This document shows, one piece after another, positions 52,556 through 62,341 of a stretch of 64,000 bases of DNA (the first letter of the stretch is position 1; each line of letters begins with the position of its first letter). The notes below the pieces were generated by a model. It saw nothing but the letters and a program-made list of their open reading frames with translations. It searched no databases and was not told the origin of the DNA. The position numbers were made by a program, and so were the translations under genes. Origin of the DNA: Sporopachydermia quercuum (taxonomy: Eukaryota; Ascomycota; Sporopachydermiomycetes; Sporopachydermiales; Sporopachydermiaceae); assembly GCA_001599295.1 (NCBI GenBank), contig BCGN01000002.1, forward strand, positions 620,001-684,000. The letters are read 5' to 3'.

Positions 52556-54643
52556 ATGACTACAGAAATGACTGAGAATCTCAGCGGCACATCAACTAGG
52601 GAAAGCCCGAACGATATGAGTACTTGCTTATCGATAAATACCCCTTCAACCGACTCTCACTCTTCTACATTCAACAATACCACTTACGATGAATCATATA
52701 TAATACCCCGTGTTGCCCAAGAATCTCCAAGAACACCANGTTTATACAGTCCTCTATTGGATTCTAGCTCCATTTTCAGACCGTCCAGTATTACTAGGCC
52801 AAAGAGCTATCATTCAGTGTGTGGGAGAAATGACTCTACTCATAGTTTGGATTCAAATTTGGATGCAAGTAAAGCAAAAGAATTGGCGTTGCAGCTCTAT
52901 AATGGTACCACTGAGGATATTTCTTTAGCAGCCGAAAAATACGCTGCTTGGTTAGGTGATGAACAAGAAGAAAAAGGTATTGTTCGAGATTACTATATGA
53001 GTTTATTCAATTGGCGTGGAATAAGCATCTTGAAATCTTTGAGAATTCTTTGCTCAAGAATATATCTAAAGGGCGAATCACAACAAATAGTACGAATTAT
53101 CAAAAGCTTTGCTAGTGCATGGTTTAGTGAGAACCAGAACTTTCTCTATTCATCATCAAATATCGTTCACAGCATAGCGTATTCGTTGGTGATACTAAAT
53201 GCAATGCTAACAAATAAAGGTTCATTCAAAGTCTCTAAAGAAGAATACATCCACAGCACACTTGACATTATAAACAATGAACTCATTGAGAACATTCAAC
53301 AGCGAGAAGTAATTTCAAGACATCTTGACGATTATTATGAAGACTTGAAGTGCCATCATTTACCAGTTCCTTTCAGTATAAGTTCCCCTTCGTCAATAAA
53401 TACTACAAGGAATATTACAGAAGATTTTAGTTCCCCACTTTCAAGCTTGAGATCCAGTTCAATGACAAAATTGACACCATCCAAAGTGAAAAGTCCTGGT
53501 AAGTCATCGAATTTGAATAGGAGAATATCTAGAGAAAACTCCACACAGCATATTAGTATGTCTAAAGGATTCACCAAAGTTATACGAGAATCCCAATCCC
53601 GACTAGCTTCAGNTGATAGTTCTCTTGCTTTAGGTGAAGCTTTTAGTGTGGCATCCTCACTTGAACCAGCAGGGCCTTCCTCGGAAGATCTTATCTCAAC
53701 AGAAAAGGTATTAATGCGTAGAGGTCCACCTTGGTTAAAAGAAGGAAACGTTTGGTTTCTCAAGCTGAAGATGAGAGGCACACATGATATCAAACAGCAG
53801 GAGCTCTCTACAATACTAGGGAAACGAAATAAGAGTTGGACAAAAGCNTTCATTGTTATTTCAGATATGAAATTAGAGNTCTATACGTTTGATGGTAAAC
53901 CTAAAACACAACCATCATTAAATGCTATAGGGAGTGGGAATTGGACTGATTCCGCAAGCTTAATTGGCAAAGAAGATCTGAGAAACTCATTAGCTAATAC
54001 TGTAAGTATTCAAGACTCCATGCCGTTATCTCCTTCAAAAGAGTTGAAATCCTTGTTTTATCTGCATTTGCTTAATGATGAGTCCCTGTATTTATTTGAA
54101 GTAGGAACTAGTTCATTGGCTGAGGAATATGTATATACCTGTAACTTCTGGGCAGCTCGTAAAACGATGATACCAATGAAAGAATTCGTTTCTAACGTGA
54201 ATTACGGCTGGAATTATATTCAGACCGAACCAGACATTGGTCTTGAAGAAGATGATTCGCTAAACAGTTCTCGGTACAATAAAAGGAGCAGCTTAACGTT
54301 TTCTTTGAAGAAGAGACCAACTCCACAGAAAGATAAAATCACGATAAAAGAATGGACACCTTCGAAAGTAGACAGTCAAGAATCTCCAGTTGAAAATGAT
54401 ATGGAGCAACTGATAGCATTGAGGAATTATGTCCTTGATTTAGAAGATGACATTGAGGAGCATAGGAAACTGGAAAAAAATATTGGAAAGAATTTCACCG
54501 TTGGAAGTTTCAATTATAAGAAGGCAAGGTCCAACTGGAATGACAAGAATACCTACCTTATTTCTAATTTGTCTCGTTATCGAACATATATTTATTACTA
54601 TGAAATGGGGCTATATAGTCATGAGTTATTTGCTTCACAGTGA
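52556..54643 (+). CDS. YEL1: Yel1-like Arf GEF (Sec7 and PH domains)
   Basis: A 695-residue protein, very close to S. cerevisiae Yel1 (687), the exchange factor that activates Arf3 at the bud neck and tip. A Ser/Thr-rich N-terminus is followed by a divergent Sec7 domain at ~110-275: FNWRGISILKSLRILCSRIY begins at 151, and the catalytic glutamic finger is E174 in LKGESQQIVRI, followed by HSIAYSLVILNAMLTN. A second disordered segment carries many SP/TP sites. The PH domain (~390-550) starts at GPPWLKEGNVWFLKLKMRG and contains the K-rich lipid-contact loop and FYLHLLNDESLYLFEVGT. A coiled segment (LEDDIEEHRKLEKN) and a basic tail end the protein. Four codons contain ambiguous bases (52739, 53613, 53848, 53879), more than in any other gene here. 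Syt1 is the main alternative but is much larger. Confidence 0.8.
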   Translation: MTTEMTENLSGTSTRESPNDMSTCLSINTPSTDSHSSTFNNTTYDESYIIPRVAQESPRTPXLYSPLLDSSSIFRPSSITRPKSYHSVCGRNDSTHSLDSNLDASKAKELALQLYNGTTEDISLAAEKYAAWLGDEQEEKGIVRDYYMSLFNWRGISILKSLRILCSRIYLKGESQQIVRIIKSFASAWFSENQNFLYSSSNIVHSIAYSLVILNAMLTNKGSFKVSKEEYIHSTLDIINNELIENIQQREVISRHLDDYYEDLKCHHLPVPFSISSPSSINTTRNITEDFSSPLSSLRSSSMTKLTPSKVKSPGKSSNLNRRISRENSTQHISMSKGFTKVIRESQSRLASXDSSLALGEAFSVASSLEPAGPSSEDLISTEKVLMRRGPPWLKEGNVWFLKLKMRGTHDIKQQELSTILGKRNKSWTKXFIVISDMKLEXYTFDGKPKTQPSLNAIGSGNWTDSASLIGKEDLRNSLANTVSIQDSMPLSPSKELKSLFYLHLLNDESLYLFEVGTSSLAEEYVYTCNFWAARKTMIPMKEFVSNVNYGWNYIQTEPDIGLEEDDSLNSSRYNKRSSLTFSLKKRPTPQKDKITIKEWTPSKVDSQESPVENDMEQLIALRNYVLDLEDDIEEHRKLEKNIGKNFTVGSFNYKKARSNWNDKNTYLISNLSRYRTYIYYYEMGLYSHELFASQ

Positions 54644-54844
54644 TAGCGAGAAACAGCGAGATAGATCTACATTTTGGTGGTCAAGAATAATCATGCAGAA
54701 GTATTTCGCTGATCTTGTTATATTCTTTATGTACTTTATGTAAATTAAAGCTATAGATATTGAGTTATAATGAATCAATTAGCGTAGCTGCTTTTTTTTT
54801 AAGAATTATAAATACAGCGAAAAAGAAGATAGGCAATATATGAA

Positions 54845-54880
54845 TCACGTGAATATCAAAGCAATTTTAATGTCACGTGA
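54845..54880. promoter_or_regulatory. Pair of TCACGTGA palindromes upstream of PUP3
   Basis: Two perfect TCACGTGA sites, 54845-54852 and 54873-54880, exactly 28 bases apart, so on roughly offset faces about 2.7 helical turns apart. Matches the Cbf1/E-box class. Confidence 0.45.
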
Positions 54881-54915
54881 TGAGANCAGGACATTCTGTC
54901 CATACGTTATTTGTA

Positions 54916-54924
54916 TGTGGCAAA
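54916..54924 (+). promoter_or_regulatory. PACE-like Rpn4 site upstream of PUP3
   Basis: TGTGGCAAA, 8 of 9 matches to the proteasome-associated control element GGTGGCAAA, about 205 bases before the PUP3 ATG. The position and target gene are what is expected of Rpn4 control of proteasome genes. Confidence 0.45.
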
Positions 54925-55129
54925 GGGACATGGTCTCGGACAACTACCTTTNCAAACATCCACAGATTGAATACTGAACATTGAATTGCCTCCATAATAT
55001 GCTAACTATCATGATAATTGAATCAATCACCCATAATGTTTTCATCGAATGATCATAAACAAGGAGCAGTGATTAATCATTTTAATAATAAGCAACGGTC
55101 AGTAAGGAATAGTACAAATTTGAGCAAAA

Positions 55130-55910
55130 ATGTCTAATCCACAAGAAATCAATGGTAAGGTTACTTTCTCCTATTGTAACATCGTCTCAAGTGTTTAGTT
55201 ATCAAGCACCTGTTCTGTTGTGTGTTGTGTCGCGATGATAGTGAAAATAGTGCTGAGATCATCATTTGAATTTATTAATATGTGCTGAATATCAGAAATT
55301 CTAACGTGAATAACTAGGTGGTGCATGTGTTGCCATGGTCGGTAAAGACTGCGTAGCAATCGCATGTGATTTGAGGCTGGGAATGCAAGCATTAGGTGTA
55401 GCAAACGATTTTGAGAAAGTATTTCAATATGGCCATGTGTTTCTAGGAATGACAGGATTAGCATCTGATGTAACATCGCTTTCGGAAGTATTCAGAATGA
55501 AAACCAATTTATACAAACTACGAGAAGAACGAAGCATGGAACCAGAAACATTTGCTAACTTAGTATCATCAACATTGTACGGCAAGAGATTTGGTCCTTA
55601 TTTCATTGGTCCTATAGTGGCAGGTATTAATTCAAAGACGGAAAAACCATTTATTTGCGGATTTGACTTAATTGGATGTATAGATTTCGCTAAAGATTTC
55701 ATTGTGTCAGGTACTGCATCTGATCAATTGTATGGTATGTGTGAGAGTCTGTGGGAGCCAGGTTTAGAACCAGAAGATCTATTTGAGACAATTTCACAAG
55801 CTTTACTTAACGCTCAAGATAGAAATGCGTTATCTGGTTGGGGTGCTGTTGTTTATGTGATAACGAAAGACAAAGTGGTCAAACGGTTATTAAAAACAAG
55901 ACAGGATTAG
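55130..55910 (+). CDS. PUP3: Pup3, 20S proteasome beta3 subunit, two exons
   Basis: The non-catalytic beta3 subunit of the 20S core particle. Exon 1 is only 25 bases (55130-55154, MSNPQEIN plus one base), then an intron of 163 bases (55155-55317) with donor GTAAGG, branch TTCTAAC and acceptor CTAG, then exon 2 (55318-55910). The spliced protein is 205 residues, the same as S. cerevisiae Pup3, and the junction restores NGGACVAMVGKDCVAIACD. Family marks include DLRLGMQALG, YGHVFLGMTGLASD, FGPYFIGPIVAGI, GFDLIGCIDFAKDFIVSG and the closing LSGWGAVVYVITKD. There is no propeptide-plus-threonine active site, as expected. An internal ATG at 55335 would miss the first beta strand, so splicing is needed. 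A proteasome partner, BLM10, is in the same window. Confidence 0.95.
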
Positions 55911-56246
55911 TTTGCGTTTTCTCATTCTTAGTGTAATATTAAGTTCTCCTTTGTTTAGAATTAATGCTGTTTTTAGAGTATCATTTGAAATGTAGTTTAA
56001 TATCTACGTGTATAATATGAATCAGCTCACAAGATTGTTATAATCGTTTATATACATGTTTATTACCTTTACCTTCCATTGAGTATTTGATTATATATGG
56101 ATGAACAAATAATCAGCATTTCTNAGGTGATCATCTCCAAATCACACAATTCATACCAAATCTACCATTCTTTTAGCTATCATTTGAAAAACTAATTCTT
56201 ATATCCTCGTCTATAATAGCAATTAAGCACAGTTAATTCAGGTTAT
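55911..56246. other. Intergenic region between convergent PUP3 and CMC2
   Basis: 336 bases of AT-rich 3' flank for both genes, with one ambiguous base (56124). Nothing else seen. Confidence 0.6.
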
Positions 56247-56661
56247 TTATTGATTACTAACACCCGCAGCCTGGCCTTGCTGTTCCTTCAATTTCTTTTC
56301 ATATTCGATCACTTTTCGAAGTCTTCCGCCAGGTCCAAATTCCTCTTCTTCAATCTCTTTTTTCCTTTCGATAAACGATTTCTCTTTNTCGGTTGATGAT
56401 TTCAGGTGGTAGTTGCTTTTCTCTGATCTTGCATAAGATAAACAGGCGTTTAAGTCATCTTTCACATTATTACAACCGCCAAATGCTTTGAACAGAAACC
56501 CTTTTTTATGACATTCGTCAAGAGCTTTGATCAACTCTTCACACCCTAAAATAATATGTTAAAATCAATATATTCATCACACTTTCTATTTCTAGATCAT
56601 CATCATCAATATACCATAGACACTTACTTTGGTACTTATATCCAGCTAATTGAGGATGCAT
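56247..56661 (-). CDS. CMC2: Cmc2, twin Cx9C cytochrome c oxidase assembly protein, two exons
   Basis: A small intermembrane-space protein needed for cytochrome c oxidase biogenesis. Exon 1 is 56661-56628 (MHPQLAGYKYQ plus one base), the intron is 56627-56546 (82 bases, donor GTAAGT, acceptor TTTTAG with a TTTTAAC branch-like word), and exon 2 is 56545-56247. The spliced protein has 110 residues (109 in S. cerevisiae). It opens with the conserved MHPQL, then has the twin motifs CEELIKALDEC and CNNVKDDLNAC, both exact C-x9-C, imported and oxidised by the Mia40 pathway. The C-terminal half is a charged helix (IERKKEIEEEEFGPGGRLRKVIEYEKKL). Without exon 1 the first cysteine of motif 1 would remain but the start would be lost, so the splice is well supported. 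One codon carries an ambiguous base (56389). Confidence 0.93.
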
Positions 56662-57984
56662 TATGAAAGAGAAGCAAGTATTAATAATGCGATATACACA
56701 AAAAATCTTGTTTCTAATATAAAAAAAGAAAACAGTTTCATCAACTAGTTAGTTGGCTAAATAAAAGAATAGGTTATAGCAGTTGCACCACCTGCTTATC
56801 ATTTGAGAAAAATGGTTTGCTATTCGTCAAGCGAGATGCTAATGTTTGCGTTTGAATTGTACAAATATAGACAGGGTTTGTCATGAAGTTTCTTGGACAT
56901 GTCACATTTTGACAATCTTTTCCTGCTATAGCCAAGATATTGACATGTGAACAGGTTATTAGATTCGCAAGATATAAAGACAAAGCAAAATAAAGAAAAT
57001 ACAGAATAATAGTCTATTGACTGCTATATTTTGGTTTTACTAAAATTGAGGTTTTTNCTCTTATTGAAATATTGGCTGTTGTGTATTTCTTGAAGTGTTT
57101 AGTAGTCCTGACATAGATGAAACTGTAATCCAATTTACTCTGAATGTCATGATATTTTATAGCTCATTGAGATGAGTTGAGATGTTCTAAGGAAAACGTC
57201 TGGGAATGAGAAATTGAATACTAAACAGGGCTACCGAAAATGGAAGGAAAATTAGAACTACTCGTCGCTTGAAAATTAATTTTCTTATTCATTTTTTGTC
57301 AACAATAATTCCTGTTTCTTTTTTTTCAATACTTTCATAAAACTCAGCTTTTAACAATAAATGCCTCTGATTCTGCCAACCTTCGCTGAACTTTATTTTC
57401 ATGACACATACCCTTGCATCTCTTCTCAAACCTTATCTCAACATGAATTACCCAACTGTTTGGTTAGTTTGGTTCCTTTATCTTTCTAATTAACAGATCA
57501 ANTAGCAGGTAGTGGGTTGACGATTTGATGAATCAGTTCAACCTGTGTTTACCCACTATCGGTTCTGGCTTGATTGCTTTGACGGTAGTTTTGTTTTACC
57601 TCGAAGTTCTACAGTGAAAGGTCACGCACTTTCCATTTCTGATTTCAACCCTTGGTAATGAGCAAGCTGTATACATGAAGAGATTATGTAATTGTAATAT
57701 GTTTCTATTAAAAATATGACAAAGTAATAGCTAGAATGTGCAGTTAAAGGTAATCCTTGAAGAATTTAGCATTTATACTACAAATTATCTGGCAATCTAT
57801 AGCATAGTACTATAAGGAAACTGGCATTTGTCCTACAGTCATCCAGCATNTGGATGCTAACTACAATTCATTCAAGGGTAATCACCAGCATATATATCGT
57901 ACTATANCAGCGCAACGCTCACATTAATTTACAGACATTTTATTTCATCGTCTCCTACGACACCTACCATCAATCGATTTCATT
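56662..57984. promoter_or_regulatory. Divergent region between CMC2 and MID1
   Basis: 1.3 kb promoter side for both genes with four ambiguous bases (57057, 57502, 57850, 57907). Minus-strand frame 56774-56983 has no recognisable content. No RNA gene recognised. Confidence 0.5.
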
Positions 57985-59772
57985 ATGATCAGACTTGTCA
58001 TTTCAACGTTCCTATGGGTTAATGTTGCCCTTAGTGTTGGTTTACAACAGAGGATTCAAGCTACAAATAATGGTCCCAGAAACGGCGACAAATCTTCGGA
58101 ACTACTATTCAAGCGGCAGAATGATCCCATATTAGACGAGCCTTGCTATTTGGCCTGGAAGAATAAAAGCACTGTTGATTTTGACAATTGTTTTACGTTT
58201 CCTTATTATTTTGGTGATGGCTCCTACTATGTATACACAAATCACACTGTGTATCTTAGACTGCAGTCTGATTTCTCAATTAACGGATTATTTGAAGACT
58301 TCACTGTTTTTGTTTCGTGTGGTGTATCTACATCTAACGTGGCTGATGAAAAAATCAGACGACAGGCGAACCCTGTTCAGATTGCATGCTCATTTGATTA
58401 CAAGGATTTAGCTAATTTTAATGATTTGCCTAAATTCAATAACAAGATAACAGAGCTTGGGTATGCTACACAGCTATTGACATTTCCTTACAACGTTTCG
58501 GTTTATGATCCAATTAATCACAAAATCGATTTAGACGTAGCGAAAAAGATTCTGGATGAAAATAGCGTTGATTATTTCAATACTACAATAGACAATGAGG
58601 AGTTCATTTATCTCCTACTGTATTGTGCTGTGAAACCTGAGACAGATTTAGGTGAAGATCAAATTGATATTTATGCTAAAGCAGATGGTGACTATGTTGT
58701 ATTTTCATGGGATGATCAACTCTTTGTTCAGTTTGTTGAATCAACAGATACTTCGGCATTATTTCGAACAAATGTAACATCTGAGGACGATTTCATTGGA
58801 GTAGTTGTGTTCAATGAATCAGTTCATGAAGAAGTTTCATTTTTCTCCCATAGTTTTAATGGAATTACTTATAATCCTAAGATACATTCATATTCAGACA
58901 CAAGGAATGGAACTAGGAAAATGAACCAGGACAAAATAAGTATTAGTGATAATAATATGTTCTATGAGATAGAAGTATTCAACCTTGAACCATCTACTAA
59001 TTACTATGCATATCCTTATCATTCATACTATATTTTAAGTAATATCACTGATAGCGAGTCTAATAGTAATGAAACTAGTATTCCAGGGTTTCAAAATGGT
59101 ACTACTATTATTCCTTATATTGGCAGAGTATTTCCAGTTATTAATTTCACAACAAGAGCGGAAAATTCAACCTGCAGATTGATAAATGATTTGGATTTCT
59201 GCTCTGAAGTTGCGTATGCTGTTCCGATACCTTCAAACAAAATCTCTATCTCATCTCAGGAATTAGGGAGATTATATGACGATGAAGCAAAAAGAATGTA
59301 CAAGGAATTTGAAAATGTATTATTACAGCAGAGATGTCAAGTTCCTGAACAAATGCTTGGCAGTTTCTATTCATTTGCAGCTGATTGTGATCAATGTAAG
59401 CAGTTTTATAAGAAATGGATATGTGCAACTACAATACCTAGATGTGCCCCTGGACATGAATTGAACCGAGATGGTGGTGAAAAGTCTCCATATTTAAAGT
59501 ATCGTGGCCGTGGTGAATCAAGGAATGAATTTATTAATACTGATATTGATCCCGAACCTTATTATGAATTGCTACCATGTCTTGAGATGTGTTATGAAAC
59601 GTTAAGGAAATGTCCTAATAGTATAGAATTCAATTGTCCTTATCCTGAAGATGATCCTAATCCTTCTTATTATTTTCAAGAAGATATTGATTTTTCTCAT
59701 CAGCAATGTAACTACCTTGGTGATGCTGAATTGTATACTAACCTTAGATTCTATGGTGACTATAAAAGATAG
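57985..59772 (+). CDS. MID1: Mid1, regulatory subunit of the plasma-membrane Ca2+ channel
   Basis: A 595-residue secreted or membrane-associated protein matching fungal Mid1 (548 in S. cerevisiae), which works with Cch1 in the high-affinity calcium influx system activated by mating pheromone, ER stress and stretch. Residues 1-18 form a signal peptide (LVISTFLWVNVALSVG). Many N-x-S/T glycosylation sites follow. The diagnostic part is the Cys-rich C-terminal third: CQVPEQMLGSFYSFAADCDQC, CKQFYKKWICATTIPRC, ELLPCLEMCYETLRKCPNS and FNCPYPEDDPN (~450-590), related to the Frizzled-like Cys domain of NALF1/Mid1 proteins. No other strong membrane segment is seen, as in recent models of the protein as a peripheral channel partner. 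Single exon. Convergent with PUS4. Confidence 0.9.
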   Translation: MIRLVISTFLWVNVALSVGLQQRIQATNNGPRNGDKSSELLFKRQNDPILDEPCYLAWKNKSTVDFDNCFTFPYYFGDGSYYVYTNHTVYLRLQSDFSINGLFEDFTVFVSCGVSTSNVADEKIRRQANPVQIACSFDYKDLANFNDLPKFNNKITELGYATQLLTFPYNVSVYDPINHKIDLDVAKKILDENSVDYFNTTIDNEEFIYLLLYCAVKPETDLGEDQIDIYAKADGDYVVFSWDDQLFVQFVESTDTSALFRTNVTSEDDFIGVVVFNESVHEEVSFFSHSFNGITYNPKIHSYSDTRNGTRKMNQDKISISDNNMFYEIEVFNLEPSTNYYAYPYHSYYILSNITDSESNSNETSIPGFQNGTTIIPYIGRVFPVINFTTRAENSTCRLINDLDFCSEVAYAVPIPSNKISISSQELGRLYDDEAKRMYKEFENVLLQQRCQVPEQMLGSFYSFAADCDQCKQFYKKWICATTIPRCAPGHELNRDGGEKSPYLKYRGRGESRNEFINTDIDPEPYYELLPCLEMCYETLRKCPNSIEFNCPYPEDDPNPSYYFQEDIDFSHQQCNYLGDAELYTNLRFYGDYKR

Positions 59773-60206
59773 TATATGATATGGTTTTTGTTTTATGGTA
59801 TGGTATGCATTGCGGAAGGTAGAATTCAATTTGGGTGGTTGGAAATAGAATGATGAATCAGTTCATTGGGATGATTCTATCGTATTTTTATATTTTGGTT
59901 TTTATTCTGTTTATTTAAACTATTACAAGAAGTAAATAGTGGATTCTATTTAATCGTCTTCCATAATAGTAATTTGTCTTTATTACTAGTAGCATTTTGT
60001 TATAATACAATTTTCCACCATATTATAATAATCTATTTAGACAAGACATGTCATTTCTTACAGTAAGCATAAATATACCATGTAATACTTATCTGTCATA
60101 ATATTGTTGTAGTACCTCTCAAAAACCCCTATGTTCATAAATCCCTTTCCTATATACATATCAAGTGTTCAATTCTATACTCATTGATTGATCGTTATAC
60201 TAACAG
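59773..60206. other. Intergenic region between convergent MID1 and PUS4
   Basis: 434 bases of AT-rich 3' flank. Nothing else seen. Confidence 0.6.
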
Positions 60207-61394
60207 TCAGTCATCTAACGATACTTCTGGTCCTGTCTTTAGAATGTTTTCAAGTCTTGGTTTCCAATAAGACGGCTTATTATCTAAAAATTCTGTTATT
60301 TCAAACACATTCTTACCAAGCTGCCAAGAACCTTGATTAGTTCTAACTAAATCTACCATATGAGCTTCTGATTTCAGGTCTTTAGCCATATCATTAATAA
60401 TAGATCGAATGTATGTTCCAGATGATACTGATAGTCTGAATTTGATAATTGGATCAGATTTTGATTCTTTGTCTTCATTTTGCTCAATGGTGGAAGTAGT
60501 GACGAAATCCTTGATGGATTCCGGTTCATCTGCATTTGCTTTCTTTTCGAGTTTTATCCTCTTGCTCTTTGGCTCTCCATTAGCTGATCCTTTCTCCTTC
60601 TGTTCCTCAGATTGCTCTGATTCCTTTGCCTCTCCACTATTCTTTTCGGCTACTTGTTCTAGCGATAAGTCAGCAATCTGCTGAAATTTCTTGCTAAATT
60701 CAATCTCCTCTGGAGATGCCTTCTCACTTGGCTGTTTATACTTATGATCATATATCAAAGGCTTCTCACAATCTGAGTTTTCACCATCAACAAACGTCAA
60801 ACCAGTGATTTCTGCATTACGAGGCTCAATTATTCTTGGTAATGGCTCCCCACTTCTTGCGTATTCATACAAAGGTTTACCATTCATTTTCAATGCTGAG
60901 AAAATAGGAGGAATCTGTCTGATTTTGCCCTGATATTTTGTTAGCAGCACATTTTTCACATCTTCATTTTGTAGTTTAAATGTATCACTTTGGGATAAAA
61001 CCTTCCCTTCTGAATCATATGTCGTTGTAGATGAACCAAACAATGCGGTTGCTTCATAAGTCTTGGTACAGTCTCCTGAGCTATAATTCTGTAGTTGTTT
61101 AGTGCCTGAACCAACACCAATGACTAATACACCAGATGCTAAAGGATCTAAAGTTCCGCCATGACCAATTTTGAATTTTGGCTTGAATTTATCTCTCTGA
61201 TTATTAAAACCAGGTTTCAGCAGTTCTCTGGCCCGGGCGATATCTTTTTCATAATATTTAGAAGTACCAGAGACAAGAAGAACTGACTTGAGGATTCTTA
61301 CTACTTGGGCTGAAGTAATCCCTTTTGGCTTATTAACAGCAAACACACCGTTTAGTGAAATTTTCATTTCTTCCGGTTTTTCATCCTCGGACAT
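60207..61394 (-). CDS. PUS4: Pus4, tRNA pseudouridine-55 synthase
   Basis: A 395-residue TruB-family enzyme (403 in S. cerevisiae) that makes pseudouridine 55 in the T loop of nuclear and mitochondrial tRNAs. Motifs: LNGVFAVNKPKGITSAQVVR (15-33, motif I), GHGGTLDPLASGVLVIGVG (78-96) with the catalytic aspartate D83, TKTYEATALFGSSTTTYDSEG, IPPIFSALKMNGKPLYEYAR (KxxG-type motif), and VSSGTYIRSIINDMAKDL near 335. A Glu/Lys-rich insertion at ~245-315 contains a bipartite-like nuclear signal KSKRIKLEKK; it is longer than I would expect and probably disordered. The start ATG at 61394 gives MSEDEKPEEMKIS. No intron. Convergent with MID1 and, with NCS6, the second tRNA-modification gene in the window. 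Confidence 0.93.
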   Translation of the reverse strand: MSEDEKPEEMKISLNGVFAVNKPKGITSAQVVRILKSVLLVSGTSKYYEKDIARARELLKPGFNNQRDKFKPKFKIGHGGTLDPLASGVLVIGVGSGTKQLQNYSSGDCTKTYEATALFGSSTTTYDSEGKVLSQSDTFKLQNEDVKNVLLTKYQGKIRQIPPIFSALKMNGKPLYEYARSGEPLPRIIEPRNAEITGLTFVDGENSDCEKPLIYDHKYKQPSEKASPEEIEFSKKFQQIADLSLEQVAEKNSGEAKESEQSEEQKEKGSANGEPKSKRIKLEKKANADEPESIKDFVTTSTIEQNEDKESKSDPIIKFRLSVSSGTYIRSIINDMAKDLKSEAHMVDLVRTNQGSWQLGKNVFEITEFLDNKPSYWKPRLENILKTGPEVSLDD

Positions 61395-62341
61395 TTTCTA
61401 TCCAGTTCCTATTACGGTATGATACCTTATAAGAGGGCGAAACTGGGGATAGATAATTGTATTCTGGTAGAGCCGAGAGAGCAATGATGAGCTCTGAAGC
61501 AAGACGACCTACACGAAATAAGTACAAGGAAAACAAGGGATTCTGTTTCTAAAATGCAATGAGAATGTTATTTGATTCAATAGTAGGTTCAAGTACGAAT
61601 TCAACGCCAATATAGATCAAAAGATGAATGATAAAAATAGGTAAGAAAAAACTTCCAATATAATGTGAAAATATATTAATTGATGAACAGAAGGGGAAAA
61701 TGCTTAACATGTGATATGATATTTAAAGTTATGTTATATGCATAACTCTGCATATAAATTGCGGTATCTTTTGCATATTGAATTTCATGAATACTTCGGT
61801 AGTGTGTTTGAAAAGATATCTCTTTAGTATGACAGTACCATATTTATATGACCTAGCAAATATTTGAGTTGACTATACAATAAGAATGCTCTGTCATTAT
61901 ATTGTTCGTACGACAGGACATGAGGATATGTGGTTGAAGAAAATAGTTCCCAGCGTGCATAACTGTACATAAGGATTGCATAGGTGAAGATCTCTATTTT
62001 CATTCGAATCGATGTTTTATGTTACAGGCTTTTGAAGGGCAGAAATTAATAGTCTGAGCCCTGTTGATAGTGGTGTCGTAGGTTTCGAAAAAGTAATTGT
62101 TGTGACGATGGAAGTTTCGTTTCCAAGAGCATGTTTGAAAAGAGTCACAAGGCTTATGAGATGACAGTCGATTACATATTTTACCTACTGATTCAACTTT
62201 CACCCTTCGCGTAATTCTTGGCTCTAAATGTCTTTTCGTACCTATAATATACACTCAAGAGTAATAAAAAAAATCTAAATACCATTCATAATGAACTTAT
62301 ATTCATAAATACCAGATTGAATATAATACACACATGCAGTA
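61395..62341. other. Intergenic region between PUS4 and BEM1
   Basis: 947 bases: PUS4 promoter side and BEM1 3' flank. A minus-strand frame at 62000-62254 is slightly GC-richer and rich in Arg/Cys/His, without an ATG matching a known family. Not called. Confidence 0.5.

Larger units (their letters stand above)
54644..55129. promoter_or_regulatory. PUP3 promoter region
   Basis: 486 bases with two TCACGTGA palindromes and a PACE-like site. An A/T-rich homopolymer tract (T9) is near 54792. Two ambiguous bases. Confidence 0.6.

Noticed and set aside
62000-62254. Arg/Cys/His-rich minus-strand frame downstream of BEM1
   Set aside because: No recognisable family, and possible splice signals upstream are weak. 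May be remnant or chance.
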